From contig JAZUBA010000005.1 of the NCBI GenBank assembly GCA_045638265.1, forward strand, positions 1 to 21,813: a stretch of DNA of 21,813 bases, written 5' to 3'. Origin of the DNA: RGIG4140 sp045638265 (lineage in GTDB: Bacteria; Pseudomonadota; Alphaproteobacteria; CAAHEQ01; UBA3637). Shown piece by piece: positions 9,401 through 16,283 of the stretch (positions are counted from its first letter, which is position 1; each line of letters begins with the position of its first letter). The notes beneath the pieces are model-generated. The model did no database searches, was not told the origin of the DNA, and was given only the letters and a program-made list of their open reading frames with translations. Both the position numbers and the translations under genes were made by a program.

Positions 9401-10182
9401 ATCAACAGAAAAATCCCGATAAAACAGTCTATCGTTTCAATTCAATGAACCAACACTGTACAGGAATTATGATTGAAGATAAAAAAACCGGTGTTTGTAA
9501 AATATATGACAACAACGGGTGTTTGATGGATATTGATAAACCACTGAATAATTCAGAAGAAGAACAAATTAATCCATATGACAACACCAGAAGTCTCCGG
9601 TATCGTGACATAGTTAAAAAAGTCAATACACGTATGGCATTATATAACTACATTTCAAATCCGGAACATCCTTGTCCTGAATTATGTGCAAATGAAGAAC
9701 GAGACACTTATCAAAGTAGATTAGCCAATCATGCACATCAGCAACAGCAAGATGATTTTTCAATAGATTTGGATATGCCGGTAATTTCCGCTGCTAAAAC
9801 AGAGACAAACATTGATTTTAATCCGCTCAATGATGTCTCTACAACTGAATCACCTACGCCACCGAGTGACTTGTTGGCTCAAAATGATGATGGTTCATAT
9901 AAAAACAATCTGATGAATCAACCGACAAACAAAGCAAATTCAAATAAGGATAATCAAGCAGTTGCGACAAATGAGGAAGAAAGTCAACCAGAGGATAAAG
10001 ATACGGCAAAAAATCCGAAAGAGACCGATTCTAAAAAAGCAGTTGCATCAACGGCAAAATCAGGCTTAAAATCATCTTTAAGAAATGCACAGGAGAATAA
10101 CAGCATTCAAATTGATGCGGAACGAGTTGAAGAACAAATAAACAACCCAAACCAAATGGCTGTTGCTTCTCAATCAAGATAA
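6427..10182 (+). CDS. Module protein C, copy 1 (1251 aa), large hydrophilic protein
   Basis: No family is recognised. The N-terminus has a very basic segment (KRTIKRRVKRLPG, about 38-50), then about 80 small and hydrophobic residues (GPVGTALAIGDTQ and following) that could contact membrane or form a helical cap. The rest is hydrophilic. Blocks conserved with the 1185-aa paralogue include GQLIVYRPAEGLT (about 200), NEIFARYG, FFKEHPLFGQR (about 455), YYRINYNGTPETQNYGGY (about 748) and WASNPNSDKYQRI (about 800). A short motif of the type C.(V/I)(F/Y)D.NG....ID.P recurs at about 774 and 1022, with a related YDKKGNL..T.TYD near 481. Residues about 540-660 are coiled-coil-like. A disordered Asn/Lys/Glu-rich tail contains SGLKSSLRNAQ and ends MAVASQSR. 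AAGGA 8 nt upstream supports the start. It is last in the operon, before a strong terminator. Confidence 0.85.
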   Translation: MSNTTSLSNRLPETRVLKQKYLRDYAEDAVREYKNTKRTIKRRVKRLPGVKSVVGSRAAQKVIRGGGKYLGPVGTALAIGDTQLIRSITKLDAEAIVDSFVDGIRYFPEAAAFICENPAEAANEIFYEGLLVGAGESAIMIYENISPTGYVHDHKRNQMAWIADSQGGHKVTYTDNDGNPKTTLEKQEYLYSFVPSKKEPMTGQLIVYRPAEGLTEERDRNNNKKRELLRVPVAQFDIKNGRVTQEFERSEDGTVTIHTYDDSNPTYQWLNQGSNYTDHLTEKVETNEIFARYGIPETKYGALVGEETATDILNKIKIGKRVSSKINNKGKSFTIVDWEKSQGDTLEFTSLYERITSENFYIPNSKDMNVRETTLQGIESFSITYKQLAELGIDISGDKTDPKVRERIVKDMSAKTEEVEAKAKSIIPYEETENTKYQYVSQTSHIEPTTGHASFFKEHPLFGQRNSVYTDRVIDYDSNTIKQYDKKGNLITTITYDNPSAENHYQYTPNNVFIPTDEDGIEMQFAPTGEFLGFYSEKQSINKDKITKLELLEEFVGNYNTLKEGLGVTSLAEMRKKLSTDEYQNGNEWISYIDEALNQMNSSYNEMSAEEKTKHEKEIETQLATSDSKQIGKLLSKYYEQDKQFEKQFSELEKKLFKPDKNGNISFSTKYHPQIKGKEITETDENGDTHKVVKLDSIPNFFQTDNPEKIPNMVDVTFAPKNHKDFPPTAASKNEFFTKIKQDGGFDYYRINYNGTPETQNYGGYVQEDPLTKVCQVFDQNGKCVYIDVPTANSKDDANWASNPNSDKYQRIHGMVVESERGGIYSDEDILEIAEKQQKTSIPFEYGFKLAEYEKVLKKPFEDPNHKGYYDRYDVLHAGSYERTQGATTNAYITEQEKYLSELEDILNKQPQQTPTIQAEKKALAKQREILTRMRQKPENDRIAEAREQAILFDTQVKRTSVPLPKHVAKININDYISNKDDDLTQPISMCHQQKNPDKTVYRFNSMNQHCTGIMIEDKKTGVCKIYDNNGCLMDIDKPLNNSEEEQINPYDNTRSLRYRDIVKKVNTRMALYNYISNPEHPCPELCANEERDTYQSRLANHAHQQQQDDFSIDLDMPVISAAKTETNIDFNPLNDVSTTESPTPPSDLLAQNDDGSYKNNLMNQPTNKANSNKDNQAVATNEEESQPEDKDTAKNPKETDSKKAVASTAKSGLKSSLRNAQENNSIQIDAERVEEQINNPNQMAVASQSR

Positions 10183-10204
10183 AAGATTAGTATAACCCAA
10201 AAAG

Positions 10205-10238
10205 CACCTACTCTATCATTTTGGTAGGTGTTTTTTTT
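10205..10238 (+). terminator. Terminator of module copy 1
   Basis: CACCTAC (10205-10211) pairs with GTAGGTG (10224-10230), followed by eight T. It lies 23 bp after the stop of the 1251-aa gene and ahead of the second module's promoter, so the two modules appear to be separate transcripts. Confidence 0.85.
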
Positions 10239-10361
10239 ACAACTTAACTCTGATAAACACCTTTTCTTTATTCTGTATTTGTGGATACATATATTAAAGA
10301 AAAAACACTTATTTTGGTTAATATTTTTTTTGATTTTTAGCACTGTAAACATATTTTTTTG

Positions 10362-10390
10362 TTGAAATATATGTAAAAATACGATACACT
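10362..10390 (+). promoter_or_regulatory. Promoter of module copy 2
   Basis: TTGAAA (10362-10367), 17 bp, TACACT (10385-10390), then GATTGCATTA. It differs from copy 1 by one base in the -10 (TACACT for TATACT), so it may be somewhat weaker. AAGGAG at 10416-10421 precedes the ATG. Confidence 0.7.
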
Positions 10391-10427
10391 GATTGCATTA
10401 TAACAAAATAACATCAAGGAGCAAGAG

Positions 10428-10781
10428 ATGAGTACAACAAAAAACTTTGAAGAATTCAAAAAAAACATGCAAAAAACTTATGCCCAAATGAGTGATGGGG
10501 ATAAAGCGGTGTATTGGGAACAAAGTGTCTATCATGTATATAAAGACAAACAATTACCAACTTCTGCTTCCGACAAAATGATTTTTGACAAATTACAAAA
10601 CATGATGGAAATTAAAGCAACAGATGAAATTCAACAACAAGTCTGTGATTTAATGGCTTCTTCTCTTAAAAGTCGTCAACAAGCAGTATATCAACGTTTG
10701 CGGACAACTGCACAAGAAAAAGTAGCATTCAAAAAAATCTTAAATCAAACAGTTAGCTCTCGCACAAATGATATTGGTTAA
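10428..10781 (+). CDS. Small conserved module protein A, copy 2 (117 aa)
   Basis: Paralogue of 4455-4808 with 114 of 117 residues identical and 7 base differences, four of them non-synonymous or within changed codons. It has the same ribosome-binding context and the same 26-nt gap to the following gene. Its conservation beside strongly diverged downstream genes implies recent conversion, strong constraint, or both. A protein that must serve both module B/C pairs would explain it. Function unknown; helical, soluble, no export signal. Confidence 0.85.
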   Translation: MSTTKNFEEFKKNMQKTYAQMSDGDKAVYWEQSVYHVYKDKQLPTSASDKMIFDKLQNMMEIKATDEIQQQVCDLMASSLKSRQQAVYQRLRTTAQEKVAFKKILNQTVSSRTNDIG

Positions 10782-10807
10782 TTGATAAGTAACAAAGGAG
10801 AACCGTT

Positions 10808-12226
10808 ATGGAAGTTTATTTTGATCCGGACGTATTAAAACAGGTAGCACCAGAGTTCCAACAAGATTTATTAGAGGGATTAACGGAATGTCGTTATTCT
10901 CAGGTTTCTAGTAATGGTGTTTTGGTAAACAGTGAAAATGCTAAACAAAATTCTTCGGGTTCTAGGGGTGGTGTTTTTGTAAACAGTGAAAATGCTAAAC
11001 AAAGTTGGTTAAGAGAAGAAGAAAAAATTATTTCTATTTCTCCTAATGGCAATGGTCGTTCTCATAATGATCGTTTGTATGCATATTATGATAGAAAGAC
11101 CGATAGAATGTATGTATTTCATTATTTAACCGATCATGACACTTCAAATAAAGATACAATGAATAAGTTGATTGCTGAAGGTCCTGATGCCATTAATTAT
11201 GATATTATGGAGAAAATCAATGCCCATCAAGTAGCATTAGATAGCGGTCAAAAACCGGAAGGATTAGGCTTTGAAGATGCTAAAGTCCATCTAAATGCAC
11301 GTCAAATAGCTAATCTTGCAAGAGAAAGATTAGATCTTGATGAGGTATTTAAGTCCAAACCCCATTTAAAAGAAACTTGTACATTCTTACAGGGTGAATT
11401 TCATAACGCAAAGTACGAACCAGCAAACTTTGAAGCGCTAAAAGAAATGTGTATGGATCCGGATGGCAATTTTTTGCCAAATACCGTTGAAGGTAAACAA
11501 ACTATTTTACAATATGCCGAAACAGATCCTGAATTTAAAAAATTTTTGGAAGAAATGTATGTAGAATACGAAAAAATACACCCATTAAAAACCGATGCTG
11601 AAATAAAAGCAGAAACTAACACCAATGGACCGAGTGATGACGGCCGTGATGGTGGTGGTACTACCGAAAACCCAGACAATAACAAACCAAAAGCTAATGG
11701 CGACCAACCGAATAGCGACGCTGAACAGCCCAACAGAGCTAATCAAAATGGCGACCAACCGGATAACAACGCTGAACAGCCCAACAGAGCTAATCAAAAT
11801 GGCGACCAACCAAATAGCGATGGAAGAAACACAGGAAATCAAACCCGTAGACGATTGAGAACTCTTTCCCAAAATGCATGGCAAAATATTGATCCAAACG
11901 ATCCTTCAAAAGGCATTCAAAAAAAAGTACAAAATCCTGGAGAAGCTCGAAGAATGATGGGGCAATATCAACAACTTGGAATTAAATGTAGGTATAATGA
12001 AAATACCAATAGCATAGAAATAACTGACGCAGAGAGTGTTCAAAAACTACATGAATTGAGAACAAGGAATACCACTCATGGCACGAGAACAAATTCTGGA
12101 ACAACCCATGGAAGCACCCGTAGTAGAGGTAGACGGAACAATACTGCTAGGACTAATGGCTCCACCCCTAGAAGAGGAAGAGGAAGAGGAAACCCAATCC
12201 AAACCGTAATAAATCTTGCACGTTAA
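10808..12226 (+). CDS. Module protein B, copy 2 (472 aa)
   Basis: Paralogue of the 520-aa protein. The N-terminal region (to about residue 260) is shared, with nearly identical DNA at 11204-11372. It carries an in-frame 18-aa tandem duplication near residues 37-66 (GV(L/F)VNSENAKQ twice) that copy 1 lacks. Only one SKG-type domain is present, at about 358-420 (WQNIDPNDPSKG then ITDAESV), against two in copy 1. The linker is not poly-Gly but 17-aa repeats, AEQPNRANQNGDQP plus three residues. The C-terminus is Thr/Asn/Arg/Gly-rich and basic (RRGRGRGNP), ending IQTVINLAR. The start follows AAGGAG at 10795-10800. The same gene order as copy 1 supports a joint role with the flanking A and C proteins. 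No known family. Confidence 0.85.
   Translation: MEVYFDPDVLKQVAPEFQQDLLEGLTECRYSQVSSNGVLVNSENAKQNSSGSRGGVFVNSENAKQSWLREEEKIISISPNGNGRSHNDRLYAYYDRKTDRMYVFHYLTDHDTSNKDTMNKLIAEGPDAINYDIMEKINAHQVALDSGQKPEGLGFEDAKVHLNARQIANLARERLDLDEVFKSKPHLKETCTFLQGEFHNAKYEPANFEALKEMCMDPDGNFLPNTVEGKQTILQYAETDPEFKKFLEEMYVEYEKIHPLKTDAEIKAETNTNGPSDDGRDGGGTTENPDNNKPKANGDQPNSDAEQPNRANQNGDQPDNNAEQPNRANQNGDQPNSDGRNTGNQTRRRLRTLSQNAWQNIDPNDPSKGIQKKVQNPGEARRMMGQYQQLGIKCRYNENTNSIEITDAESVQKLHELRTRNTTHGTRTNSGTTHGSTRSRGRRNNTARTNGSTPRRGRGRGNPIQTVINLAR
10916..11002 (+). repeat. 54-bp tandem duplication in gene B, copy 2
   Basis: A 33-bp near-identical core, starting at 10916 and again at 10970, encodes GVLVNSENAKQ and GVFVNSENAKQ. 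The period is 54 bp (18 codons), so the frame is kept. Copy 1 of the gene has only one corresponding segment, which marks this as an insertion in copy 2. Confidence 0.8.
11204..11372 (+). repeat. Conserved mosaic block within gene B, copy 2
   Basis: Counterpart of 5180-5348, with 4 differences in 169 bp by my count. The sharp edges against diverged flanks suggest a conversion tract or a tightly constrained domain. Confidence 0.85.
11696..11822 (+). repeat. 51-bp tandem repeats encoding an AEQPNRANQNGDQP linker
   Basis: Two full 51-bp units begin at 11720 and 11771, preceded by a partial unit. Each adds 17 residues in frame. They replace the Gly-rich linker found at the corresponding place in copy 1, pointing to a linker that tolerates length and sequence change. 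Confidence 0.8.
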
Positions 12227-12250
12227 CTAATATTATTTTAAGGGATAAAA

Positions 12251-15200
12251 ATGGCGGAAGCAATACCACTAGCAGACTTATTAAAAGACTATTACAAATT
12301 AAAACGCACAGAAGATATATTTCATACTGCAGAACAAGTTGTCAACGGGTATCATAGAGGCGTTTTTCGTATTAAAAGAGGAATAAAACGCGTGCCTATT
12401 GTTAAACCCGTTGTTGGTAGTCGTATTGGGCGAAGAGCAATTAATACTGCACTTAAAGGTGCTGGACCGGCTGCTGTTTTTTTATCTCTCGCAGATACTC
12501 AATTCATACGTTCTGTTACGAAAGGTGATATTCCGACTATTGTAGGAAACATTGTTGATGCTGTTCAATATTTGCCGGAATTCACTAGCTATGTTTATAA
12601 TAATCCCACAGAATTTGTTAATGAGGCATTTGGAGAAGGTTTGGTTACTGGTATAGGTGAAAGTCTTATTACACTTGAAGAAAATGCCAGTTCTGATGGA
12701 TATATTAATGGCTCTTGGATTGCCGATAGTGAAGGTGGACATATAGTGTCATTTGTCGATGAAAATGGGAATCCAAAAACAACCGTTGAAAAACAGGAAT
12801 ATATATATCGATATATACCGAATTCAGACAATCCAAATTTAGGGCAACTGATTGTTTATCGCCCGTCAGAAGGTTTAACAGACCGAGTTGATGAAAACAA
12901 CGAAAGGATACGAGAAATATTAAGAGTTCCCGTTGCTGAATTTAATATTGTAAATGGTCGTGTAACACAAGAAATTGAACGTCAGAATGATGGTACAATC
13001 CTCATACATAATTATGATGATTCAAATCCAACTTATACTTGCTTAGATCCATCACGTTGGACAAAAGAGTGGGATAAGTATACTCCAACAAACGAAATTT
13101 TTGCTCGTTATGGTATGCCAGAAGAAAAAACAGGATTTTCTGGTAGTAAAACATTTATCGGTGTTGTAAATAACCAACTTGTTAGCACAGCAACAGATGT
13201 ATTAAACACCATCAAAATCGGAAAACGAGTCAGTACTGAAAATTTTTATCCTCAAATGATGTCCTCTGTTATTGTTAATTGGGATGAGAGTCAAGATTTT
13301 CAAATTGTATTTACTGACAGACATGAAACAACGGATACAACAACTTATTATCGTCCACAATCACTAGATGAGATTGATTGTGATGAAACTACTGTTGTTC
13401 AATCTTCACACTGTATATCATATCGGGAATTGCAACGAATGGGAATTGATGTTAGTGGTGATAAAAATGATCCAGAAGTAAGAGACCGTATTACAAAAGA
13501 TTTAGCAGAAAAAATGCTTCTGATAAAAGACTCGCCTTATTGCACCACAATAACACCTCCGGAACAAAATACCACACAGCAATACAGACTTATAAAAAAT
13601 ACGCCTTATATAGAACAAACAAATGGTTATGCAAATTTTTTTAAAAATCACCCATTATTCGGACAACGAGAAGGTATATATATAAACAAAGAGATTGATT
13701 ACGACTCCAATGTCATCAATTATTTTAATTCAAAAGGAAATCTTCTTATGGTGGCAACATATGATACTCCCAACGAGGATAATCATTATCAGTATGCGGC
13801 AAATAATGTGTTTATACCAACAGATACAGAAGATGTTCAGTTGCAGTTTTCTCCATCAGGAAATTTTTTGGGTTTTTCCAGTGGGGAATTGATGGCTCAA
13901 TTAATAGCAATCAAAGAGCTGGAAATTGATCAAGCGTTATTACAAAAATTTATACAATTAAAAAACAAATTTAAATACCTTACCGGATCTGATCGCGAGC
14001 CTTCATTATCTGAAATTAAAGCAGAACTTGAAAAATTACCTGATGATAATTCAGATTTTCTTACCGTTATTAGAATGATAGAAGGTACACATTTAGAAAC
14101 ATGTAATATTCATGAACTTAATGAACAATTAAAACAAATTGATGAAGAATTAAACCCTCTTCTTGAATCATATAATAACCAGATTGATGAATTAGAAAAA
14201 CAATACATTCAAAGAAACAATGAAGGAAATATCACTATTTCAACAAAACTTCATCCAAATATTCAATGTCAAGAAATCATTGAAACAGATGAGTATGGTG
14301 TAGAACAAAAAATCATCAAGGCAAATGGTTTTACCAATTTAACCATGAATATGATGGATTACGTTTTTGTTCAAAAAAATCATAATAATTTTCCGGTAAC
14401 GGAAGATTCCAAAAATGAATTTTTCTCAAAATCACAACAAGAGAATGGTTATAATTATTATCGCATCAATTATAACGGCACCCCTGAAACACAAAACTAT
14501 GGGGGATATGTACAAGAAGATACCACAACGGGTATTTGTTATGTATTTAATCAGAACGGCAAATGCGTTTACATTGATATCCCTTCCGCCGGTGCTAAAG
14601 ATGAGGAAAATTGGGCAAGTAATCCAAATTCCGATAAATATCAACGCATTCAAGAAATAATTATTGAATCAGGCAGAGGCGGTATTAGTAGTAATGCAGA
14701 GTTACTTAACCGAATAGATGAATATCATAGAAAAGGGTTTCCAAAAGAATACGAAAATTTATTATCTGAATATAAAAACTTTGTTCAAAAACCGTTTGAA
14801 TTTCCGGATACGCCAGGCAAGTATGCTGATTACAACTCTTATTTACCTGAACAATGTGAAATAACAAAAGGGGTTATGACAGCAGAATATATAGCAAAAC
14901 AAAATGAATATTTAACTAAAATGGAAGATATGTTGAATGGCATTGAAAATCCATCACCGGAAATCGAAGCAGAAAAACAAGCCTTGTCACAACAAAGACA
15001 CATATTGCAAGAAATGCAAAACAAGCCTGAAAATGAAAGGATTACCTATGTTGTTGAACAAGCAAGATTAACAGATAGACAAGTACAAAGAGTTGGAACA
15101 TCAATTCCAAAAAATGTTTCAACGATAAATATAAATAATTATATTTCAGAGAGTGATAAAAATTTATCAGAACCGATTTCAGTTTGTGCAAACCAAAATA

Positions 15201-15808
15201 ATCCAAGCCAAACAGTTTACCGTGTCAACAACGCAAACAACCGATGCACCGGTTTAATTATAGAAGATAAAACCACAGGCACTTGTCACATATATGATTG
15301 TCAAGGGCTATTGATTGAAGTGGACAGACCAATGAATAATTCGGTTCAAGAAGATGATTGGTATCATACCAGAAATATCACTTCTTATACACATCGTTAT
15401 AAAGAGATGTATGACTTGGTTTGTCATCGGTATAAATATTATCAATATAGCGTACATCCTGAGCTTGTGGATAGATCTGAATTATTGGAGAATGAAAACC
15501 GAGATATCCATCAACAACGTTTAGCTGAACATGAAAATTATATTCAAATGAACGAAGATATAGGCAATCTTACAGAAACGCCTCTTTTAAACAACGAATT
15601 TCCGATTGTTGTTGATTTGACAGAAGAATTGCAACATATTCATACGGAACCAAGAACAACACCTTTATCCGAAAATAATAATCAAGCAGTAGCAACAAAC
15701 AATCAATCAGGATTACAATCATCTTTAAGAAATGCACAGCAACAAGAAGATATAAATCTTGATTCCACTCAAATTGTAGAACAAAATAAAAATGTTGCTG
15801 TACGCTAG
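12251..15808 (+). CDS. Module protein C, copy 2 (1185 aa)
   Basis: Paralogue of the 1251-aa protein with the same architecture and roughly half its residues identical by eye. It has a basic N-terminal segment (RIKRGIKRVP), then a hydrophobic region with GPAAVFLSLADTQFIRS. Conserved blocks include GQLIVYRPSEGLT, NEIFARYG, FFKNHPLFGQR (about 463), YYRINYNGTPETQNYGGY (about 736) and WASNPNSDKYQRI. Recurring short motifs lie at about 761 (CYVFNQNGKCVYIDIP) and 1010 (CHIYDCQGLLIEVDRP), with a related one near 489. A coiled-coil-like stretch lies at about 545-660. The tail is shorter than in copy 1: NQAVATN, SGLQSSLRNAQ, then DSTQIVEQNKNVAVR at the end, the last part alignable with the ankyrin protein's C-terminus. 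AAGGGA precedes the ATG by about 6 nt. No signal peptide; function unknown. Confidence 0.85.
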   Translation: MAEAIPLADLLKDYYKLKRTEDIFHTAEQVVNGYHRGVFRIKRGIKRVPIVKPVVGSRIGRRAINTALKGAGPAAVFLSLADTQFIRSVTKGDIPTIVGNIVDAVQYLPEFTSYVYNNPTEFVNEAFGEGLVTGIGESLITLEENASSDGYINGSWIADSEGGHIVSFVDENGNPKTTVEKQEYIYRYIPNSDNPNLGQLIVYRPSEGLTDRVDENNERIREILRVPVAEFNIVNGRVTQEIERQNDGTILIHNYDDSNPTYTCLDPSRWTKEWDKYTPTNEIFARYGMPEEKTGFSGSKTFIGVVNNQLVSTATDVLNTIKIGKRVSTENFYPQMMSSVIVNWDESQDFQIVFTDRHETTDTTTYYRPQSLDEIDCDETTVVQSSHCISYRELQRMGIDVSGDKNDPEVRDRITKDLAEKMLLIKDSPYCTTITPPEQNTTQQYRLIKNTPYIEQTNGYANFFKNHPLFGQREGIYINKEIDYDSNVINYFNSKGNLLMVATYDTPNEDNHYQYAANNVFIPTDTEDVQLQFSPSGNFLGFSSGELMAQLIAIKELEIDQALLQKFIQLKNKFKYLTGSDREPSLSEIKAELEKLPDDNSDFLTVIRMIEGTHLETCNIHELNEQLKQIDEELNPLLESYNNQIDELEKQYIQRNNEGNITISTKLHPNIQCQEIIETDEYGVEQKIIKANGFTNLTMNMMDYVFVQKNHNNFPVTEDSKNEFFSKSQQENGYNYYRINYNGTPETQNYGGYVQEDTTTGICYVFNQNGKCVYIDIPSAGAKDEENWASNPNSDKYQRIQEIIIESGRGGISSNAELLNRIDEYHRKGFPKEYENLLSEYKNFVQKPFEFPDTPGKYADYNSYLPEQCEITKGVMTAEYIAKQNEYLTKMEDMLNGIENPSPEIEAEKQALSQQRHILQEMQNKPENERITYVVEQARLTDRQVQRVGTSIPKNVSTININNYISESDKNLSEPISVCANQNNPSQTVYRVNNANNRCTGLIIEDKTTGTCHIYDCQGLLIEVDRPMNNSVQEDDWYHTRNITSYTHRYKEMYDLVCHRYKYYQYSVHPELVDRSELLENENRDIHQQRLAEHENYIQMNEDIGNLTETPLLNNEFPIVVDLTEELQHIHTEPRTTPLSENNNQAVATNNQSGLQSSLRNAQQQEDINLDSTQIVEQNKNVAVR

Positions 15809-15850
15809 TAATAAAATTTATTCATGCGTTACCGATTATTTCTTTCATAA

Positions 15851-15880
15851 AAAAAGCTCTGTTTCCAGAGCTTTTTTTTC
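15851..15880. terminator. Bidirectional terminator between module copy 2 and the TM2 gene
   Basis: A perfect 13-bp stem: AAAAAAAGCTCTG (15851-15863), TTTC loop, CAGAGCTTTTTTT (15868-15880). It lies between two convergent genes (ending at 15808 and 15923) and has A and T runs on either side, so it can serve both. Confidence 0.9.
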
Positions 15881-15922
15881 ATGTTTAACAGATACATGTA
15901 AAAATACTGTTTATTATGACCT

Positions 15923-16144
15923 TTATTTCATCGGTTTGCCGTCTGCATCTTGTGATACCGTACAAATATCAACAAGTACCCAAATATAACAAATCAATGT
16001 CGGAATACCCAATAAAAGAAAACCGGGGAATGTACACAAAAGTTGTTTTATACCCTTACTTTTATAACCGGCGTAAAAGTTGTGAACACCTAAACCACCA
16101 AAAAACAAAGCTAATAAAATATAAACTAATCTGCTTCTTTCCAT
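15923..16144 (-). CDS. TM2-domain membrane protein (73 aa)
   Basis: A compact two-helix protein matching the TM2 domain pattern: a first helix with FFGGLGVHNFYAGY, a short linker with Lys and Gln (GIKQLL), a second helix with GIPTLICYIWVLVDI, then a short polar tail. The GxHxFY and W..(V/I)D hallmarks are present. TM2 proteins are small inner-membrane proteins of mostly unknown function. AGGAGA lies about 6 nt before the ATG. The gap up to 16283 is AT-rich with no promoter I would defend. It may be read from the gene upstream at 16982. Confidence 0.9.
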   Translation of the reverse strand: MERSRLVYILLALFFGGLGVHNFYAGYKSKGIKQLLCTFPGFLLLGIPTLICYIWVLVDICTVSQDADGKPMK

Positions 16145-16283
16145 TTTTTATCTCCTGTTTAAACCAAAATAAGACCATTCTTATTTTTATCCATAATATG
16201 ATATTATGCCTAACAAAAAGTTAACAGAATTCTTCTTTTTCAAAAAAAAGCATTCATTTTATTTAAAAAGACAAGAAAACAAA

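Larger units (their letters stand above)
10310..10822 (+). repeat. Near-identical module head, copy 2
   Basis: Counterpart of 4338-4849. It covers the promoter, the second 117-aa gene and the first few codons of the 472-aa gene. Identity falls off abruptly after ATGGAAGTTTATTTT. Confidence 0.9.

Noticed and set aside
10310..10427. Insertion sequence or transposon ends around the duplicated module
   Set aside because: No transposase, no terminal inverted repeats and no target-site duplication visible; the repeats are direct and match gene plus promoter.
11585..11884. Minus-strand reading across the 51-bp repeats
   Set aside because: Repeat-driven shadow of the 472-aa gene; hydrophobic pattern comes from the antisense of AEQPNRANQ units.
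6427..15808. Polymorphic toxin or RHS element
   Set aside because: YD.KGNL-like motifs are too few, there is no recognisable toxin end domain, and no variable-tip plus immunity gene arrangement.
15916..16224. Plus-strand 102-aa reading
   Set aside because: Antisense to the TM2 gene, which has clear domain hallmarks and a ribosome site.
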